Source: Dasypus novemcinctus
Taxonomy: Eukaryota > Chordata > Mammalia > Cingulata > Dasypodidae
DNA: 64,000 nt
Direction of reading: 5' to 3'
Assembly: GCF_030445035.2 (NCBI RefSeq)
Contig: NC_080679.1
Location: 116,657,992-116,721,991 of the forward strand
Below the pieces are notes generated by a model. It was not told the origin of the DNA and made no database searches. It saw nothing but the letters and a program-made list of their open reading frames with translations. The first letter of the stretch is position 1. Each line of letters begins with the position of its first letter. Positions 23,386 through 35,300 of this stretch are shown one piece after another. The position numbers were made by a program, and so were the translations under genes.

Positions 23386-25334
23386 AGTGGCCCCACCCGG
23401 CATCCCTGATGATCAGGATTGTACCCTTCATGGTTGCATCTTTGGCCTACTCTCATCACAGACTGATCCCGGCAAATAATCTTAGGTGACATTTCTTTTT
23501 CTTTTTGTTGGAAGAGTTTTTAACCTGACTCCTATTGCTGGAAAGGATAGCTGTTGATCACCTTCTTAGCAAACGGTATAGAGGGTGGGGGTCCAGAAGG
23601 TCCACAACACTACCCCTTACCTCAAAGAACTTGAAACCTATTGCAGTTGGCCAGATGAAATGTAGTCATGGATAAATCCCAGGATAAGGCATATTTTCCT
23701 ACTATTTGCCACTTACCACAGACAAAGGAAGAGCAATCCCTATTTCACCATGGGCTGGGATGATCAGGAGCAGAGACTTTTCTGAGGAGGTAGGACTTGC
23801 TTCAGGCCTTAGAAGAATCAACCACAAATAGGTAATTCAGTTCCTAGTAGAGGTAGGTGTGGAAGGGGGTTTTGTGTGTATGAATGTGCAGGTATGTATG
23901 TGTCTAGAAGAACATGTTCAAAGTGTAGTGGTAAGACTATGTGGAACAGATCTCAAGGACAGGCAAGTAGATGGATCTGGTTGGGACAGAGTTAAAAAAA
24001 TAGGGAAACAAAATGGTAGCCCGAGGACTGTTTTTGTGCAGGCTTGAATATGAAACGTAGTAGTTGGACTACATTTATGGAGTTTAAAAGGGCCCCATTT
24101 CAGTGCAAATGTCCTTTAATATTTCAATCTTACTTTTTTTCCTGAGCAGAAATAACTTTTACACAGGTTAACTGATCCAGGAACTCTACAATGCTTGGGA
24201 TAAATGCTTTTTTTATCTTTCCGTTGTTCACTGCCAAGCTGCCTATCAATATAAAATTAAAAATCTTCTTACATACATACATTTGAGTCAATATTCTTCT
24301 AAAGGTGAAAAATAAAGGAAGTCAACCCTAGAAGAAAATCATTTAATTACTATCTCACTATTTTGATCTTAGCCTTAGATGTCAATGACTTCCCTTTTGG
24401 TCATTTATTGATTACCTCTTTGAAAGTGTTTCGTTCCCATGTATCATCATTCTGCACGTATCTTACCAGATCTCCGTTTGATTGCTATTATAAATTTTAC
24501 CTTCTTCGCCTACATGGTCCAAGCCGTTTTGTGAATTAAAACAGAGAAATAAGTAATAAATAAGTACATTATTTATCTTTTCCAGATGTCTTTGCTAGAC
24601 CAGAAACTGCCATTTCCTAAACTCATCATATTTGTATAGCCAAAAATTAGCTGTAGCTTTACTGGGCTTGCATTCTTTTATTTTTTCATCACAAAATCTC
24701 TCTCTCCTATTCCTAAACAACTTGCCTATAATTTAATGAAAAGGGACAAAAGTGAAATTGAGGTGAAACATTGAAAAATGGCGAGCGGGGGAGGATAAGA
24801 AAATACTCTGTATATGTAGTGATTTTGAAAGACTAACTTTTTTTTTGTACAACCACACTTACAAAAGCATTATTGTTTTAGCTGCTTTTGGGGGGAAAAA
24901 AGGGATGAGTTCTCTTTGAAATCCTGATGCTATTAAATAATTATATGTACACTTATTTTGTCAGTTTAAAGGTTTATCATTGTGGGTAAGTCCGGTGAGT
25001 AAATTGACTTCTGAGCAGATATGTTTTCTGGTTTACTCCAGGTGTAACTGGGATTCAGCCACACCTGTTCAGAAGTCCTAAAGACCAATTCCATTTGTTG
25101 GTAACTGATATTGTTCACATAGCTAAAAATAACGTCAGTGGGAGCCTCATGTGCAGGTATAAATTGTTCAGTCCCAAGGAACTGGAAAGAGGTCTGTAAG
25201 GGAGACTGTCTTACAGTTAGTAACTTTAACCAGGGATGACCATGAAGGGAATGGAGATTGATATGGATTAAGACATTTGTACTTAATTACTAATAATCTA
25301 GGCATTTCCACATTTTATGATCTGTCTACTCCTT
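23386..25334. other. unique sequence, no gene recognised
   Basis: No exon or named repeat. The part at about 24960-25200 is less decayed-looking than its surroundings and carries two CAGGTG/CACCTG E-box motifs (25040 and 25063), but that alone does not show regulation. Confidence 0.5.
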
Positions 25335-25465
25335 ACATAGCCATATTATCATCCCTCCTTTGAGATGAAGCCTGAGGCTCAGAGGGGTTAAATCACCTAC
25401 CCAAGGTCACACAGCTAATAAATGTCAGAGCAGGGCTAGCGTCAGGTGGGTCTGACATTGAGGAT
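25335..25465 (-). mobile_element. MIR SINE, minus strand
   Basis: 'GATGAAGCCTGAGGCTCAGAGGGG', CACCTACCCAAGGTCACACA and 'GCTAATAAATGTCAGAGCAGGG' match the reverse MIR core. Confidence 0.85.
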
Positions 25466-26094
25466 TGCCCTCTTTCTATTGCCTCTGTCTGAGCAGAGGG
25501 TATTTCTCTTTTGGAAGGAGGTATATGATGGAGAGATGGGTTGGGCATCTGGTTCAACCTAAAACTAAGCCTTGAGAAAAAAGCTGAGTGTCACCTTTCT
25601 CTCTTCTTTTCTTCCCTGCCATTGATTTTGAAGAGCAGCTTGGCTGCTGGTGTAGTAGGGAAATCCAGTCTGGCTCCTGTAGTCTCTGTCCTTTTCCCTC
25701 TCCCAAGCCCCAGTCTCTGGGAGGAGTAATGCTATCAGCAAATAGCCAAGGCAAGTTCTGTTGGCAAGAAATGTCCCTCAGAAAATCTGTATCTCCAAGA
25801 TAAATAACACCAGTGCTTTGGAAGGTACTCAACATTGACAGAAAAGGTGAGTTTGCACAGCATGCTTCAGCAAAACATTTTCCTGGGAAGAACAGAAAAA
25901 TAAAATTCACTACAAAACAGGGCATATGTATAGTGCAGGGTATGAGGAGAAGATCCCCTGACTGTTGGAGAACATAGTAGAAGACGAGGCAGGTCAGTAA
26001 AGTGATGCCAGATGGAGCTGGAGTTCTGTGCATGATTGCTTGACTCCTAAAGCCCAGAACAGCAGTGGAGAGGCAGGACAGGCAGTGGCTAGGA
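25466..26094. other. unique sequence
   Basis: No gene recognised. A 191-residue open frame on the minus strand (25554-26129) crosses this stretch and runs into a MIR; it is treated as chance. Confidence 0.5.
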
Positions 26095-26260
26095 GCTACA
26101 CTGCCTGGGCCTGAATCATAGTGCTGCAAGTGAAGACAAGTTATTGGGTCTCAGTTTCTCCATCTGCAAAATGGAAATAACCAGGCTGCCTCTCTCCATC
26201 CAGCTCTTCTGTCTAAGGCACTCTCAATAGGATGTTACCTAGAAGGCACTATGCAAATGT
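26095..26260 (+). mobile_element. MIR SINE, plus strand
   Basis: ACACTGCCTGGGCCTGAATC, then GGGTCTCAGTTTCTCCATCT, 'GCAAAATGGAAATAACCAGG' and AGGCACTATGCAAATG near 26246 follow MIR order. Confidence 0.8.
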
Positions 26261-26384
26261 GTATTCTCAGATATGCCACTGAACATGCAATGAATCCTTG
26301 GAGGATACAACTGACATTATGCTTTTATGTGTGGCAAAAATGAGGAAGAATCACTTGCCAAAAGTCCATATCAAAATCCCATAG

Positions 26385-26472
26385 CAAGGGAGCAGGTATA
26401 GCTCAGTGGTTGAGTACCTGCTTCCCTTGTACAAGGTCCCAGGGTCAATCCCTCATGACCTCAAAAAAAAAA
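26385..26472 (+). mobile_element. DAS-type SINE monomer, plus strand
   Basis: An 88-base tRNA-like unit: TATAGCTCAGTGGTTGAGTA (A box), then AGGGTCAATCCCTCATGACC (B box) and an A tail. Flanked by a perfect 12-bp duplication AAAATCCCATAG at 26373-26384 and 26473-26484, so it is a clean L1-mediated insertion. Same monomer type as 56219-56311 and the second half of 13308-13541. Confidence 0.92.
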
Positions 26473-26484
26473 AAAATCCCATAG

Positions 26485-27255
26485 TAAATATTTTATTTCA
26501 CACTCACTATTTTCATGAATTCTTCAATGGTCAAGATAAAATGGAAGTTGTAAGCATATTATTTGCTTTTAGCACCCACTATCATGCATGTATGGTCCAT
26601 CTGTGGCTCACTAAAATATTGTTGAATTAGTGATTCACCCTTACTTTTCTGACAGCTCTTTAAATATTGGTGTTATAAAGTGAAGTCATTGAATACAAAT
26701 ACAATTCAGGGTGTTCTCCCCCCGCCCCCCCTTTCTGTCTCAGCCATAAATTGTTATCCATTCACTGGATAAACAACATCTGAATTCCCTGGTGCCAGCA
26801 GCCCACTGATTTTACTGAAAGTCTGTCTCATCTAGCTCTGCATATGGAGTCTGGTTTCTGAATGACCACAAGATTTATTTTCCCTGGTGGTTGGAGCTGA
26901 TGTATTTTACCAAGGCAAATCCCCATATGCAACAAAGGGATAAATACATGGGGAGGAATCATTTACATAAAGTAAGTCAACTCCATCAATAAATCCCATT
27001 TATTTTGTTATTAGCGAACAAGACCTGCCTCCTCATCCATCGGTAAGGATCCTATCTGACCTTTCTCACTTGAGTTCACATTGGATTTCTCTCCCACACC
27101 AGCAACTAATCTGCTCATCAAAATCAATGCCCTGGTTTCCCACCCACGGGCATTAACCTCCTTAAGCACCAGACTGGTGGGACTGAGGAGGCCGCCACTT
27201 AGAGGTACTATGTCGTCCAGCAGAGTCTAGTTGATTCCTTGGTGTGAGCTCCCCC
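26485..27255. other. unique sequence, C-rich run
   Basis: No gene recognised. A C-rich run CCCCCCGCCCCCCC at 26718-26731. The stretch 26750-27050 looks relatively intact and could be conserved non-coding DNA, but nothing in a single sequence can prove it. Confidence 0.45.
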
Positions 27256-27480
27256 ACTTGCACACAGATAAAGCTGTGTCTAAATCTTGGCTCTGCCATT
27301 TGCCACTTTCCAGTACAAGAACATGGGCAAAAGTTTTTATACATCCAAGCCTCAGTTTATAAATCCCTAAAATGAGAATAAATAATATGCATCTCGTTGC
27401 ATTTTGCGAGGATTAGAAGAGGTAATCTAAGTAGTGCCCAAGCATAGTACCTGCCACCTAGCAGGTATTAGTCAAATGTT
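27256..27480 (+). mobile_element. MIR SINE, plus strand
   Basis: AATCTTGGCTCTGCCATTTG, 'CCAAGCCTCAGTTTATAAATC', AAAATGAGAATAAATAATAT and 'GCGAGGATTAGAAGAGGTAA' follow the full MIR order. Confidence 0.85.
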
Positions 27481-28004
27481 CTACCTTGTTTGTCTCCTTC
27501 CCTTCTCCCCTTTTCCCCTTCTTTCCTTCTTCTTTTTTTCTATCCCTTGTCTTTCTTCCTCACATGTGATCTTACATTTACTTGGAACTTCTTGTGTGAT
27601 TCTCACTAACAACTACTGTGGTTACTGTTGTTTTCAGGCCCTGAGATATGGTTTTCTGGTTCCTGAAACATAAACATTGACCTAAGATTTTCCTTCCAGC
27701 CTCCCATCCTAAATATGGGAAACTCCCAAATAGAGATTGTCATTAGCCCCTGTTCCATTTGGTCTCCTCCAAAATGTAGCAATTGATTTACCCAAGACTT
27801 CTCTTGTCATCTCTTGGGCAAAACTGCCAGCAAGCAGAAAAATTTGGCCTATTCAGTGAGTGCTCAGTAAATGCTTGATAAATTGGATCTATGATGGCCA
27901 AGCTCCAGGAGCTCATGGAGTGTGAGATACCATTTCTGGGCACGAGTTGTTTTTGGACTAATGTTAATGGAATATATCAACAACTCTGGCTTCCGGAAAG
28001 ACAG
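27481..28004. other. unique sequence with a pyrimidine-rich patch
   Basis: A CT-rich patch at about 27490-27560. GTGAGTGCTCAGTAAATGCT near 27857 hints at an L2 or MIR 3' end. No gene. Confidence 0.5.
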
Positions 28005-28195
28005 GAGGCATTGGATTAAGAGTTGGGCTCTAGAATCATTTTGGTTCTGTTCTTTGACCACTGGCAAGCTTCTTAACCTCTTTAAAACTATGTCCTAATC
28101 TGTAAATAGTTGATAAGCATGTGGTTTTGGAGTCAATGAGAAATGGCTTACAAGGAACTTAGCACAAAGTTTGTCACATGGTAGAAGGAACAAAC
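28005..28195 (+). mobile_element. MIR SINE, plus strand
   Basis: 'GATTAAGAGTTGGGCTCTAGAATC', TTTGACCACTGGCAAGCTTC, TTAACCTCTTTAAAACTATG and 'TAATCTGTAAATAG' follow MIR order, more diverged than the others here. Confidence 0.7.
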
Positions 28196-30979
28196 ATTGG
28201 TGAGTTCGGAGATGACCCGAGAACCACCCCATGCCAGGACCTCAGTCCAGTGATCCCGAGGAGGAGCTTGCACTCAGTATGGGCTCCAGCAGTGACAGTA
28301 TGATTTAACTGAACAGACTGAGTTTTCTGGTCTGGCCTTTCCTTCTGACTTACTCCCCCGTGAATAATATTCTCCAGCCCCAGCAGGCCATCCTTGAGAC
28401 AGGAGTCTCCTTCAACCTGCCAAAGCACTTTATCAGCATTTTCTAAATACTAGTGTCTTAGTCCACTCTCTGCTTGCCTTGGTTAGCCCTCTAATGCAGA
28501 AACAGAGATCTGGGCTCTTGCCTGTATCTTCTATGATTTGGCCACCTGCCTTGCTTTGCTCTGTCTTCTTGGATCTGCCTGACCTTATTTGTGGGCCCTG
28601 CCTGGTTAAGGAGTGTAACAAGCACTCACATTTTCAGTATTCTTAGTATAGCTATGTCCATGCTACCCATGCATAAGCTGAAGTCCAGTCAGGGTCAGTG
28701 TCTGGGAAGTGGAAAATCAGGCATTGGTTTGTTCCTTTGCAGCACCTGGACCTTCTTCCCATTCACACACAGAGCCTTTCATTTTGCTTTCCTTGTTCTG
28801 ACCCTTGACTTCTCTATTACCTACTGAACCTACCAGATCATTCTAAACATGTTTTTTTTTTTTCTCTCATATGCTATATGCCACTACATGGTCCCATACT
28901 GATGAGTCATAGTCTGAGCTCTAAGGAATCTCTTACCTATTAATGCCCAGTGTGGACAAAGAAGGGATGAGTTCCAGTTAAAACAGGATCACTTTGCCAC
29001 TCCTGGACATTATGATGTGCTAAAACCTGCCTCTACTGTGTAGCAAGATTTCAAAAATGCTCACTAAAGCTAAGTGATAGAGAGGTATTTATGTCACAGG
29101 ATCTAAGAATTCATAAGTGAACTTGTTCTATGATAAATTAGTTATGTGTCTTGTGTGATATACAATTTCCTTAGAGATATAGCATACTTAGTGTTATGCA
29201 TGGAGGTGGTAAGGCAGGGAAGGAGGACCTGCACTTAAAGTAAATCCAGACGTGTAAAAGCAGGCTCGAGCCAGGAAAATATCCAGGAGTCAGTAGGTGA
29301 GTCTGAATGGGGAACCATCTGGGCAGTCCAAGGAAGAATGTGTAGCAAAAGGAAGTTCGGAGAGCTGGATACTGGTTTGATTGACTTTCTGGAAAGTCAT
29401 TAATCATTTTTTTTTCTCAGTAATCCCTTCAGAAAATAATAGTGATTTGGACTGGCTGATCTCTAAGTTATCCTATATTTCTAGAATGCTAGTCTGTTTT
29501 ATTTATAAAGTACCAGGTTCAGAATCTGTTAGCAGTTGACTTAACAGACACAGAATACTAGCAGCCCGAAGTATTTGCCATCTGAGAGAGTTACCATCTC
29601 TTCCAGGAGGAAAACTCTTTTTTGTACTGTTTCTGCTAAGGCCAGAGCAGACTAAAATCCAGTTGTGAGGGCAGGTCTTGGAGAATAACTTTGGGAGCAG
29701 AAGGCGACCTAAGGGCCCTTATTTCATAGTGTTCCAATAATTTGTGAGTTATTGGCGCTCACAGTAGTGGGTCAGCAGCACTTTTGAGGTTTCAGCTCTG
29801 AATTGAACTTTGTCAAACCAGGAATCATGGTCTAGGATCATTTAAAAATAGTCACCAGAACCACATGGAACTTTCTGACCACAGACTTATGCAGTGAGGA
29901 GCTGACTGTATGGGAAACAAAAAAATCTCTCTGAAGCAATAAGATGAAGTGTAGTCACAAAACAGAGCGCGATCCATTCAATCAGAGCAGACGCAACACA
30001 CCTGACCACTCCCACCCCCTGTGTTTGCTGGGAATTCTCCGTCCTAAGTCACCACCCTCAAGCCTCTCAGCATCTCCAAACCTAAGGTAGAACATTGGCC
30101 AAGACAGGGAAAGCATCTGTCATTCACACCCTCACTAAAATCTTCCCAGTGCTTTTCAGTTTCAACCATACGTTGTACCAAGTGGATTTGTTCTTTCTCT
30201 CTGAAGACAGGCTACTTAATTTGTGGGGCCCAGTGCAAACTTAAAATGCAGAAGCCCTTGTTCCAAAATTAAGAACTTCAAGATGGCGGCCATACAGCAT
30301 TAGTCTAAGGGCAGGGCTCTGTGTGGCTGAACAGGTTGAAGCTTTGTCTTCTGCTCCTGTTTTCTTGCTCAAGAAGCCCACAGACTAAAGGTGCTGATTT
30401 TTAGTCTCTGAGCTGCCTAACCAGTCCACACAAGGAACTCTCATGCTCTATGCTTTCTCTTGTCTCTTATTCTAAACCACAGACAATTTTATAGAAGAAA
30501 AGGCATCAGAAAAAAATTGGCAATACTTTTTGGCTCACATTTTCTCTAGAAAGCCATCCTCAGGGCACCAAGATCCTCCTAGATATCCTGACTCTAAACG
30601 AGGGGTTCTTAACGAGGGCTGAGCGCCAGGATTCCGTAACCCCCCTTCCTCCTCCACTTTAGAATCTGTCCGAATTGCCACTTATTTTTTTCTCAGTGTG
30701 CTTTAAACTTCAGCTTGACGTGCAAGTTCCATGGGGTGATGATTATCCACTTTGACTCAGGGTGAATTTATTTGTGGCTGGATCTAGTGGAGGCCACAAA
30801 CTAATTATTTCAACTAAGAAAAATAAAGGGAATGAGGAAATGCCACAAGTATTGGCAATATTTATTGTACCATATGGCTAATGTATAAAGAGGTAATAGA
30901 ACGATGTCTCTCAGGGGATCATTCAAAAGGAAAATTACTTAAATTAACTTTTCAGGCAAATCGAATTATGCATCATACC
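28196..30979. other. unique sequence with old-repeat-like patches
   Basis: No exon or RNA gene recognised. At 30210-30320 'GGGGCCCAGTGCAAACTTAAAATGC' and 'CAAGATGGCGGCCATACAGCATTA' look like an old mammalian DNA transposon or LTR that I cannot name. At 30600-30660 AGGGGTTCTTAACGAGG resembles a hAT terminal repeat. Confidence 0.45.
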
Positions 30980-32750
30980 CCCTCCTGTAATGCTATACAA
31001 AGTCAATGTTTGTGAAGAGTCAAACTGGGGGCTATAAATCAAGCCTTTCAGAAGAACTGTTGTGTCTGCAGGGATTTTTTTTTTTTCCTCTTCGCTTTTT
31101 TGGCTTTTAGATGAATGAAGAATTTTCTCAGAAAATTATTAATTACTCCTCTTTGCCTATAGAATTGAGTTCACTGTAGTTATGTAGGAGTCAATGGTAT
31201 TCAAACTGCAGCGTTTGATGAAGTAATCTGCCGCTTCTGGGGCCTCTTTCAGCTGCCCTGGGCGTGCTTCACATGTAAACGAGTGCCAAATGGATTCTTT
31301 CGACATTCCAGCCAATTAAAATACATTTAAAGTGCAGCTGGTGGAGAGGCAAGCCCTGCAAGTGTGTGGAGAACTTCAGGGCGCTGAGACAAAAACAAAC
31401 TTTGCAGAACCGAGCGCAGGCAGCCCAGCAAGGCATTGGGGGGAAGTGGAGAAAGTCATGAAAAGAGGCTATCTTTAGCTCCTGTCAGAATCAAAGATGA
31501 CACTTTGAGCACCACCTTAAAAGACACAAAAGAGGGAAGCATATTTGTTAGGGTGTCAGTTTTCTCCCCTCGCCTCTTGAAACCCTGTGAGCTGGCCGCT
31601 TGCCCAATGTGGTGCTGCATACAAATATTGACAGAACACAGCGGTATTTGTTAAACCCGAACTGGGGAAGCCAGTGATTAAAACTCTTGAAGGAAGATCT
31701 GAAAACCCCAGGAACTCTTCTCAATAATGGTAGAACATTGACTGAATGAAAGAGAAAACCCTGAGTGGGCTAAAGTGAAACACTCCACGTCCCTGTCTGC
31801 TATGCCTTTTCGGTAAGGACAGAATTTTTTCTTCTTTCGTTTCCTTTTCTTTTTTAAAATGTTTATGTCTGTGTGGAGAAAAGAGCGTCGGATGTGCTAT
31901 GTGCTCGGGTCTAGAGCTCTGATGTGCAGAGCATGGGGTCTGCCTGTGATTTTTCTGGAGGAAGCGATGGGATTGCACTGTGTAAATAGACTGCAGGGAT
32001 TGTCCAACACGTGGAGCCTGCTAGAGCTTTTCCACAGCTCAGTATGGTGCATTTTCAAATGTTTGCCTCTCTGCTGATTTGTCCCAATACTTGCTACCGT
32101 GTGTCCAGGTGTGTGGAGATTTACAGCAAATGGATTCCTGAATAAAAATGCTGTACACGCTTTGTAAAATTTTGTTGCCATTTTAAATGTTGTCTGGTTG
32201 CTCTGTTGCCAGTTCCACGCCTATGAATATGAAGTGTATTGTGTTTTCTCCCCATCCGTGGTTAATATTCAGTGAAACACAAACATTTTGGTTTATAAAA
32301 GCAAATCCGAGACATTCAGACATGTCTCGCCATCTCCTGCTCTTCACTGGAGGAGCTGCTGGCTTGGGACTTGGTTCCCAATCCCCCCTTTCTTATACTT
32401 TGAGGAGGCAACTGCAGTAGTAGTATCTCTGTGACGGCACAAGCTCAGTGAGTCCCCAGTTCCGTGGGTCATGTTCGAATGCCAAATAAGAGTGTGGCTC
32501 AACAGGGTCACTGATTTCTACTCAGCAATTGACCAACTCAAGATTGTTTCCTATTTTAGCCTGTTTTGGCTTCAATTTTCTTCATTGGAAACAAAGAATC
32601 TTGCACATTTCACAGTGCGGGATCACGTTGCAGCGTCCTGGGCTCAGTTAAATGTGCTTTATTAATCTTTAATGTGCCAGTAGCTCTGAGACTGTGCCAA
32701 GCTGAGACTTTCCAAAACTCTCCAAGCTACCTGCTGCCAAGATAAACGTT
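30980..32750. other. repeat-free block, possible conserved non-coding sequence
   Basis: No interspersed repeat recognised over about 1.8 kb, which is unusual for this window. It has intact-looking motifs such as CAGCCAATTAAAATACATTT near 31310 (a TAATTG/CAATTA homeodomain-type core), AGTGCAGCTGGTGG near 31331 (an E box) and several CpGs around 31200-31440. No splice-flanked open frame was found. A regulatory role is inference only. Confidence 0.35.
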
Positions 32751-33611
32751 GGTTGGTCCAGAAGGGCCTTTTTTTTTTTTTAAAAAAAAGGAAACTTGCA
32801 ATAGCTAAGTTTACCCATTAAGTCTGTGGCAAGTCAATGAAAGAAATTTTAAATAGAAGAGATTTCAGAAAGAACTCCCTCAGCTCTATACCCTGTGTGT
32901 GTGAGATCGCCGGGTAGGAGCCCATCTCCTCACTCACACACAGGTCTATGCTCCGTGTGGGTGTGGGAATAAGGTGTTCCACTGTGTGGCGGTTGGGTTG
33001 GGTTTATTAAATGGGTGCTGTGTGAGTGGAGACCTGTGAAGGCATAAAGCTTTCCTGCCTGTGGTAGTATCTGAGCCCAGAGGAAAACAGGGCTACCCGT
33101 GGGTGGTAGCTGCTCCTCCCATACAGCCATCTTACACATACCAAAAGACCCAGAGGTGGGCCAGGACCACAGAGGTCCATTTAGACAAAAACGTAATGGT
33201 ACAGAAAATAAGCGAGGGCCTCCCCCGAGAGCTGGGCATTGGGGGTGACTTAATTGCATGGAGGGTTAGGTGGTCCTATGTTTGACAGATCAGGTCTTGG
33301 AAAATGTAAGGCTGAGACCCCTTGGGTTGGTCACCAAGCCAGCATTGGGTATCAGTAATTGGGGCGACAAAATTGAGTGTTTGGACACAAGTCCTATAGA
33401 CAGGGACTTCATCTGTCAGGGTTGCTACGAAGGGAGTACTGAATTAGGGCTGGGAGGAGTGCCAAAGTCCTTCATGATTCAGAGCCAGTGAGACAACAGC
33501 TTTACAAATATGTGCAGACAATGATGAGGCAGGAACAAGGCTAAGGGATGGGCTTCAGTTAAGTAGGTGGTTTCAGTATCTGTAGTGTCAAGTCCAGCAT
33601 CCTTCCTGTGG
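32751..33611. other. unique sequence with an imperfect hairpin
   Basis: No gene recognised. A T run followed by an A run at 32769-32788 and an inverted repeat at 32892-32944 (see findings). Confidence 0.5.
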
Positions 33612-33812
33612 CGTAGAATAGGGGTTGACAAACTATGGTCATAGGCGAAATTCTCCCCATCCCCTATTTCTGTAAATAAAGTTTGAATGGAATCCACCAG
33701 GTCCATTTGTTGGCATATTGTTTATGGCTGCTTTTGTGCTTTCACAGCAGGGTTTAGTAATGGTGACAGAGACCCTAACAGACCCACAAGGTCTAAAATA
33801 TTTACTATCTGG
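33612..33812 (-). mobile_element. hAT-type DNA transposon remnant (non-autonomous)
   Basis: 'AATAGGGGTTGACAAACTATGG' near 33617, TTTCTGTAAATAAAGTTTGA, 'TTGTTTATGGCTGCTTTTGTG', GTGACAGAGACCC and AAAATATTTACTATCTGGCC match a common eutherian non-autonomous hAT-like element, old and diverged. A second copy is at 54527-54720. Strand follows the usual consensus and is not certain. Confidence 0.7.
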
Positions 33813-34199
33813 CCAGGGAAATATTTGAGAAGTCAGACACATGGAGCGTTGCATCTCAAACTACGTAGTGAAAGACCAGTTCTTTATTTTTCAATTTCTA
33901 ATCATTGATGTTTTTCTAAAAGTTGATTAAAATGTTGCTTGAATGACAATGTCAAATTGCTATGAAAATTTCCCAACACCTCTTCTTAATTTCTGTCCTT
34001 ACCTCATCATGGATCAGCAGCAAACGGTTTGCAGACTGGCATTAGTCTGTGGACCACAGTTTGAGTAGGTTTCCCCTTTCTTGGTTAGCAGGCCTCATCT
34101 TGGGCCATTTGTTACTATTTTGCCATTGCATTGCTCTCCATGCTAAGGCTTGAATACAGTAGACTCTTCAGAACCTTTAGAACTTTGCTGTTGTTTGTT
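33813..34199. other. unique sequence
   Basis: Nothing recognised. Confidence 0.5.
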
Positions 34200-34390
34200 T
34201 TGCCTTGAAATCTCTTTCCCTAACTGTTCACCTATTTAGCCCCTTCTTTCCTTCAGAGACTTACTAAATTCACCCTGTGGAGGAGACTTTCTGAAAAACC
34301 TTTCCCTCATCCCACACTTCTCGTTCTTTATAGCTTCTTATAACAAACACTTGTTTATTTAGTGGTTTACCTTCTTATGATTTGTTTCCC
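34200..34390 (+). mobile_element. L2 LINE, left part, plus strand
   Basis: Sequence in the style of the L2 3' region: TTAGCCCCTTCTTTCCTTCA, 'TTTCTGAAAAACCTTTCCCTCATCCC', 'TTATAACAAACACTTGTTTATTTAGTGG'. It resumes at 34891, so the copy is split. Confidence 0.6.
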
Positions 34391-34890
34391 TGTATTGGCC
34401 AGGATTTAGTAACAGGTAACATAATCCACATCAGATGGCTTAAGTAGAAAGAGATTTTGTACTGGTTTTAGGTGGCATAAAATCTCATGGAAAGAACAGA
34501 GGAGCAAAGAGAATTGACCAGTACATCCCCGCCACTACAGCAAAATGAATCAGGAATCAGGAAGCTGCTGTCAGTACTCCAGTATTACACTGCCTCTGCC
34601 TTCACTTCCTCCACCAAAATGAGCATCTCCATATCTTGAAACCCACGGAGCTAGGGGCAGAACCCTGGGATCTCTGCTACAGAGATTCAAAATGCCCCAG
34701 ACTGGCTGTAACAACTGAAGCTTAGCAAACACTTCATGATCTTCACTCTGACTTTCAGATCCCACAAATGTATCTTTTCTGGGTGATAGCTGGGTCATGA
34801 CAAAATTTGAGCTTTGAGGGAGTTGGGGAAATGCTGACTTAGATTTTTCTGTCTCTAATGTTGGAATTGTGTTATGAGAATCTGCCTCCA
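34391..34890. mobile_element. unidentified insert of about 500 bases inside an L2
   Basis: This block interrupts the L2 3' region and so is likely a later insertion, but I cannot name it. It contains GTATTGGCCAGGATTTAG at its left end and TGAGCTTTGAGGGAGTTG in the middle. No target-site duplication was seen. Confidence 0.4.
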
Positions 34891-35040
34891 TCCTCTACTA
34901 GAAGGAAATTTTCATGAGGACAGAGATCTTCTCTGCTTGTTCATCACTCTACACCCAGTGCTAAGAGTAGTGCTTAGCATGTATAGAATGCCCAATAAAT
35001 ATTTATTATATGAGTGCAGAGATGGATGGATGAATAAAAG
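34891..35040 (+). mobile_element. L2 LINE, right part (3' end), plus strand
   Basis: 'CTAGAAGGAAATTTTCATGAGG', 'ACAGAGATCTTCTCTGCTTG', CACTCTACACCCAGTGCTAA, TAGTGCTTAGCATGTATAGA and CCCAATAAATATTTATTATA are the L2 3' end in order, closing with ATGGATGGATGAATA. Confidence 0.8.
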
Positions 35041-35084
35041 TATAAAAAGAATAAAAGTCTAATTCATAGAAGATAGCTTGTGGC

Positions 35085-35300
35085 ACTCATGGGTGCTATA
35101 CTAAGTGCTATACGTGCATTAACTTATTTAATCTGCACAAAATCCCAATAAAGTTGGTATTATTATTTCCATTTACAGAAGAATAAGCAGAGGCATATAG
35201 TGGTAAAGTGGCTTCCCCAAGTCACAAAGGTGATGAGTGGTGGAGCCAGATTTAAATTCATAGCCTTTTGAAAATTGAGTATGAGCTCTTAACCTCCAGT
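35085..35300 (-). mobile_element. MIR SINE, minus strand
   Basis: 'GTGCTATACTAAGTGCTATACG', 'TTATTATTTCCATTTACAGAAG', 'GTGGCTTCCCCAAGTCACAAAGG' and GGTGGAGCCAGATTTAAATT follow the reverse MIR order. Confidence 0.8.

Noticed and set aside
25554..26129. 191-residue open frame on the minus strand, the longest non-L1 frame
   Set aside because: No domain, low-complexity hydrophobic and Ser/Cys-rich stretches, its start lies in a MIR, and there is no sign of codon structure or splice context. Probably chance.
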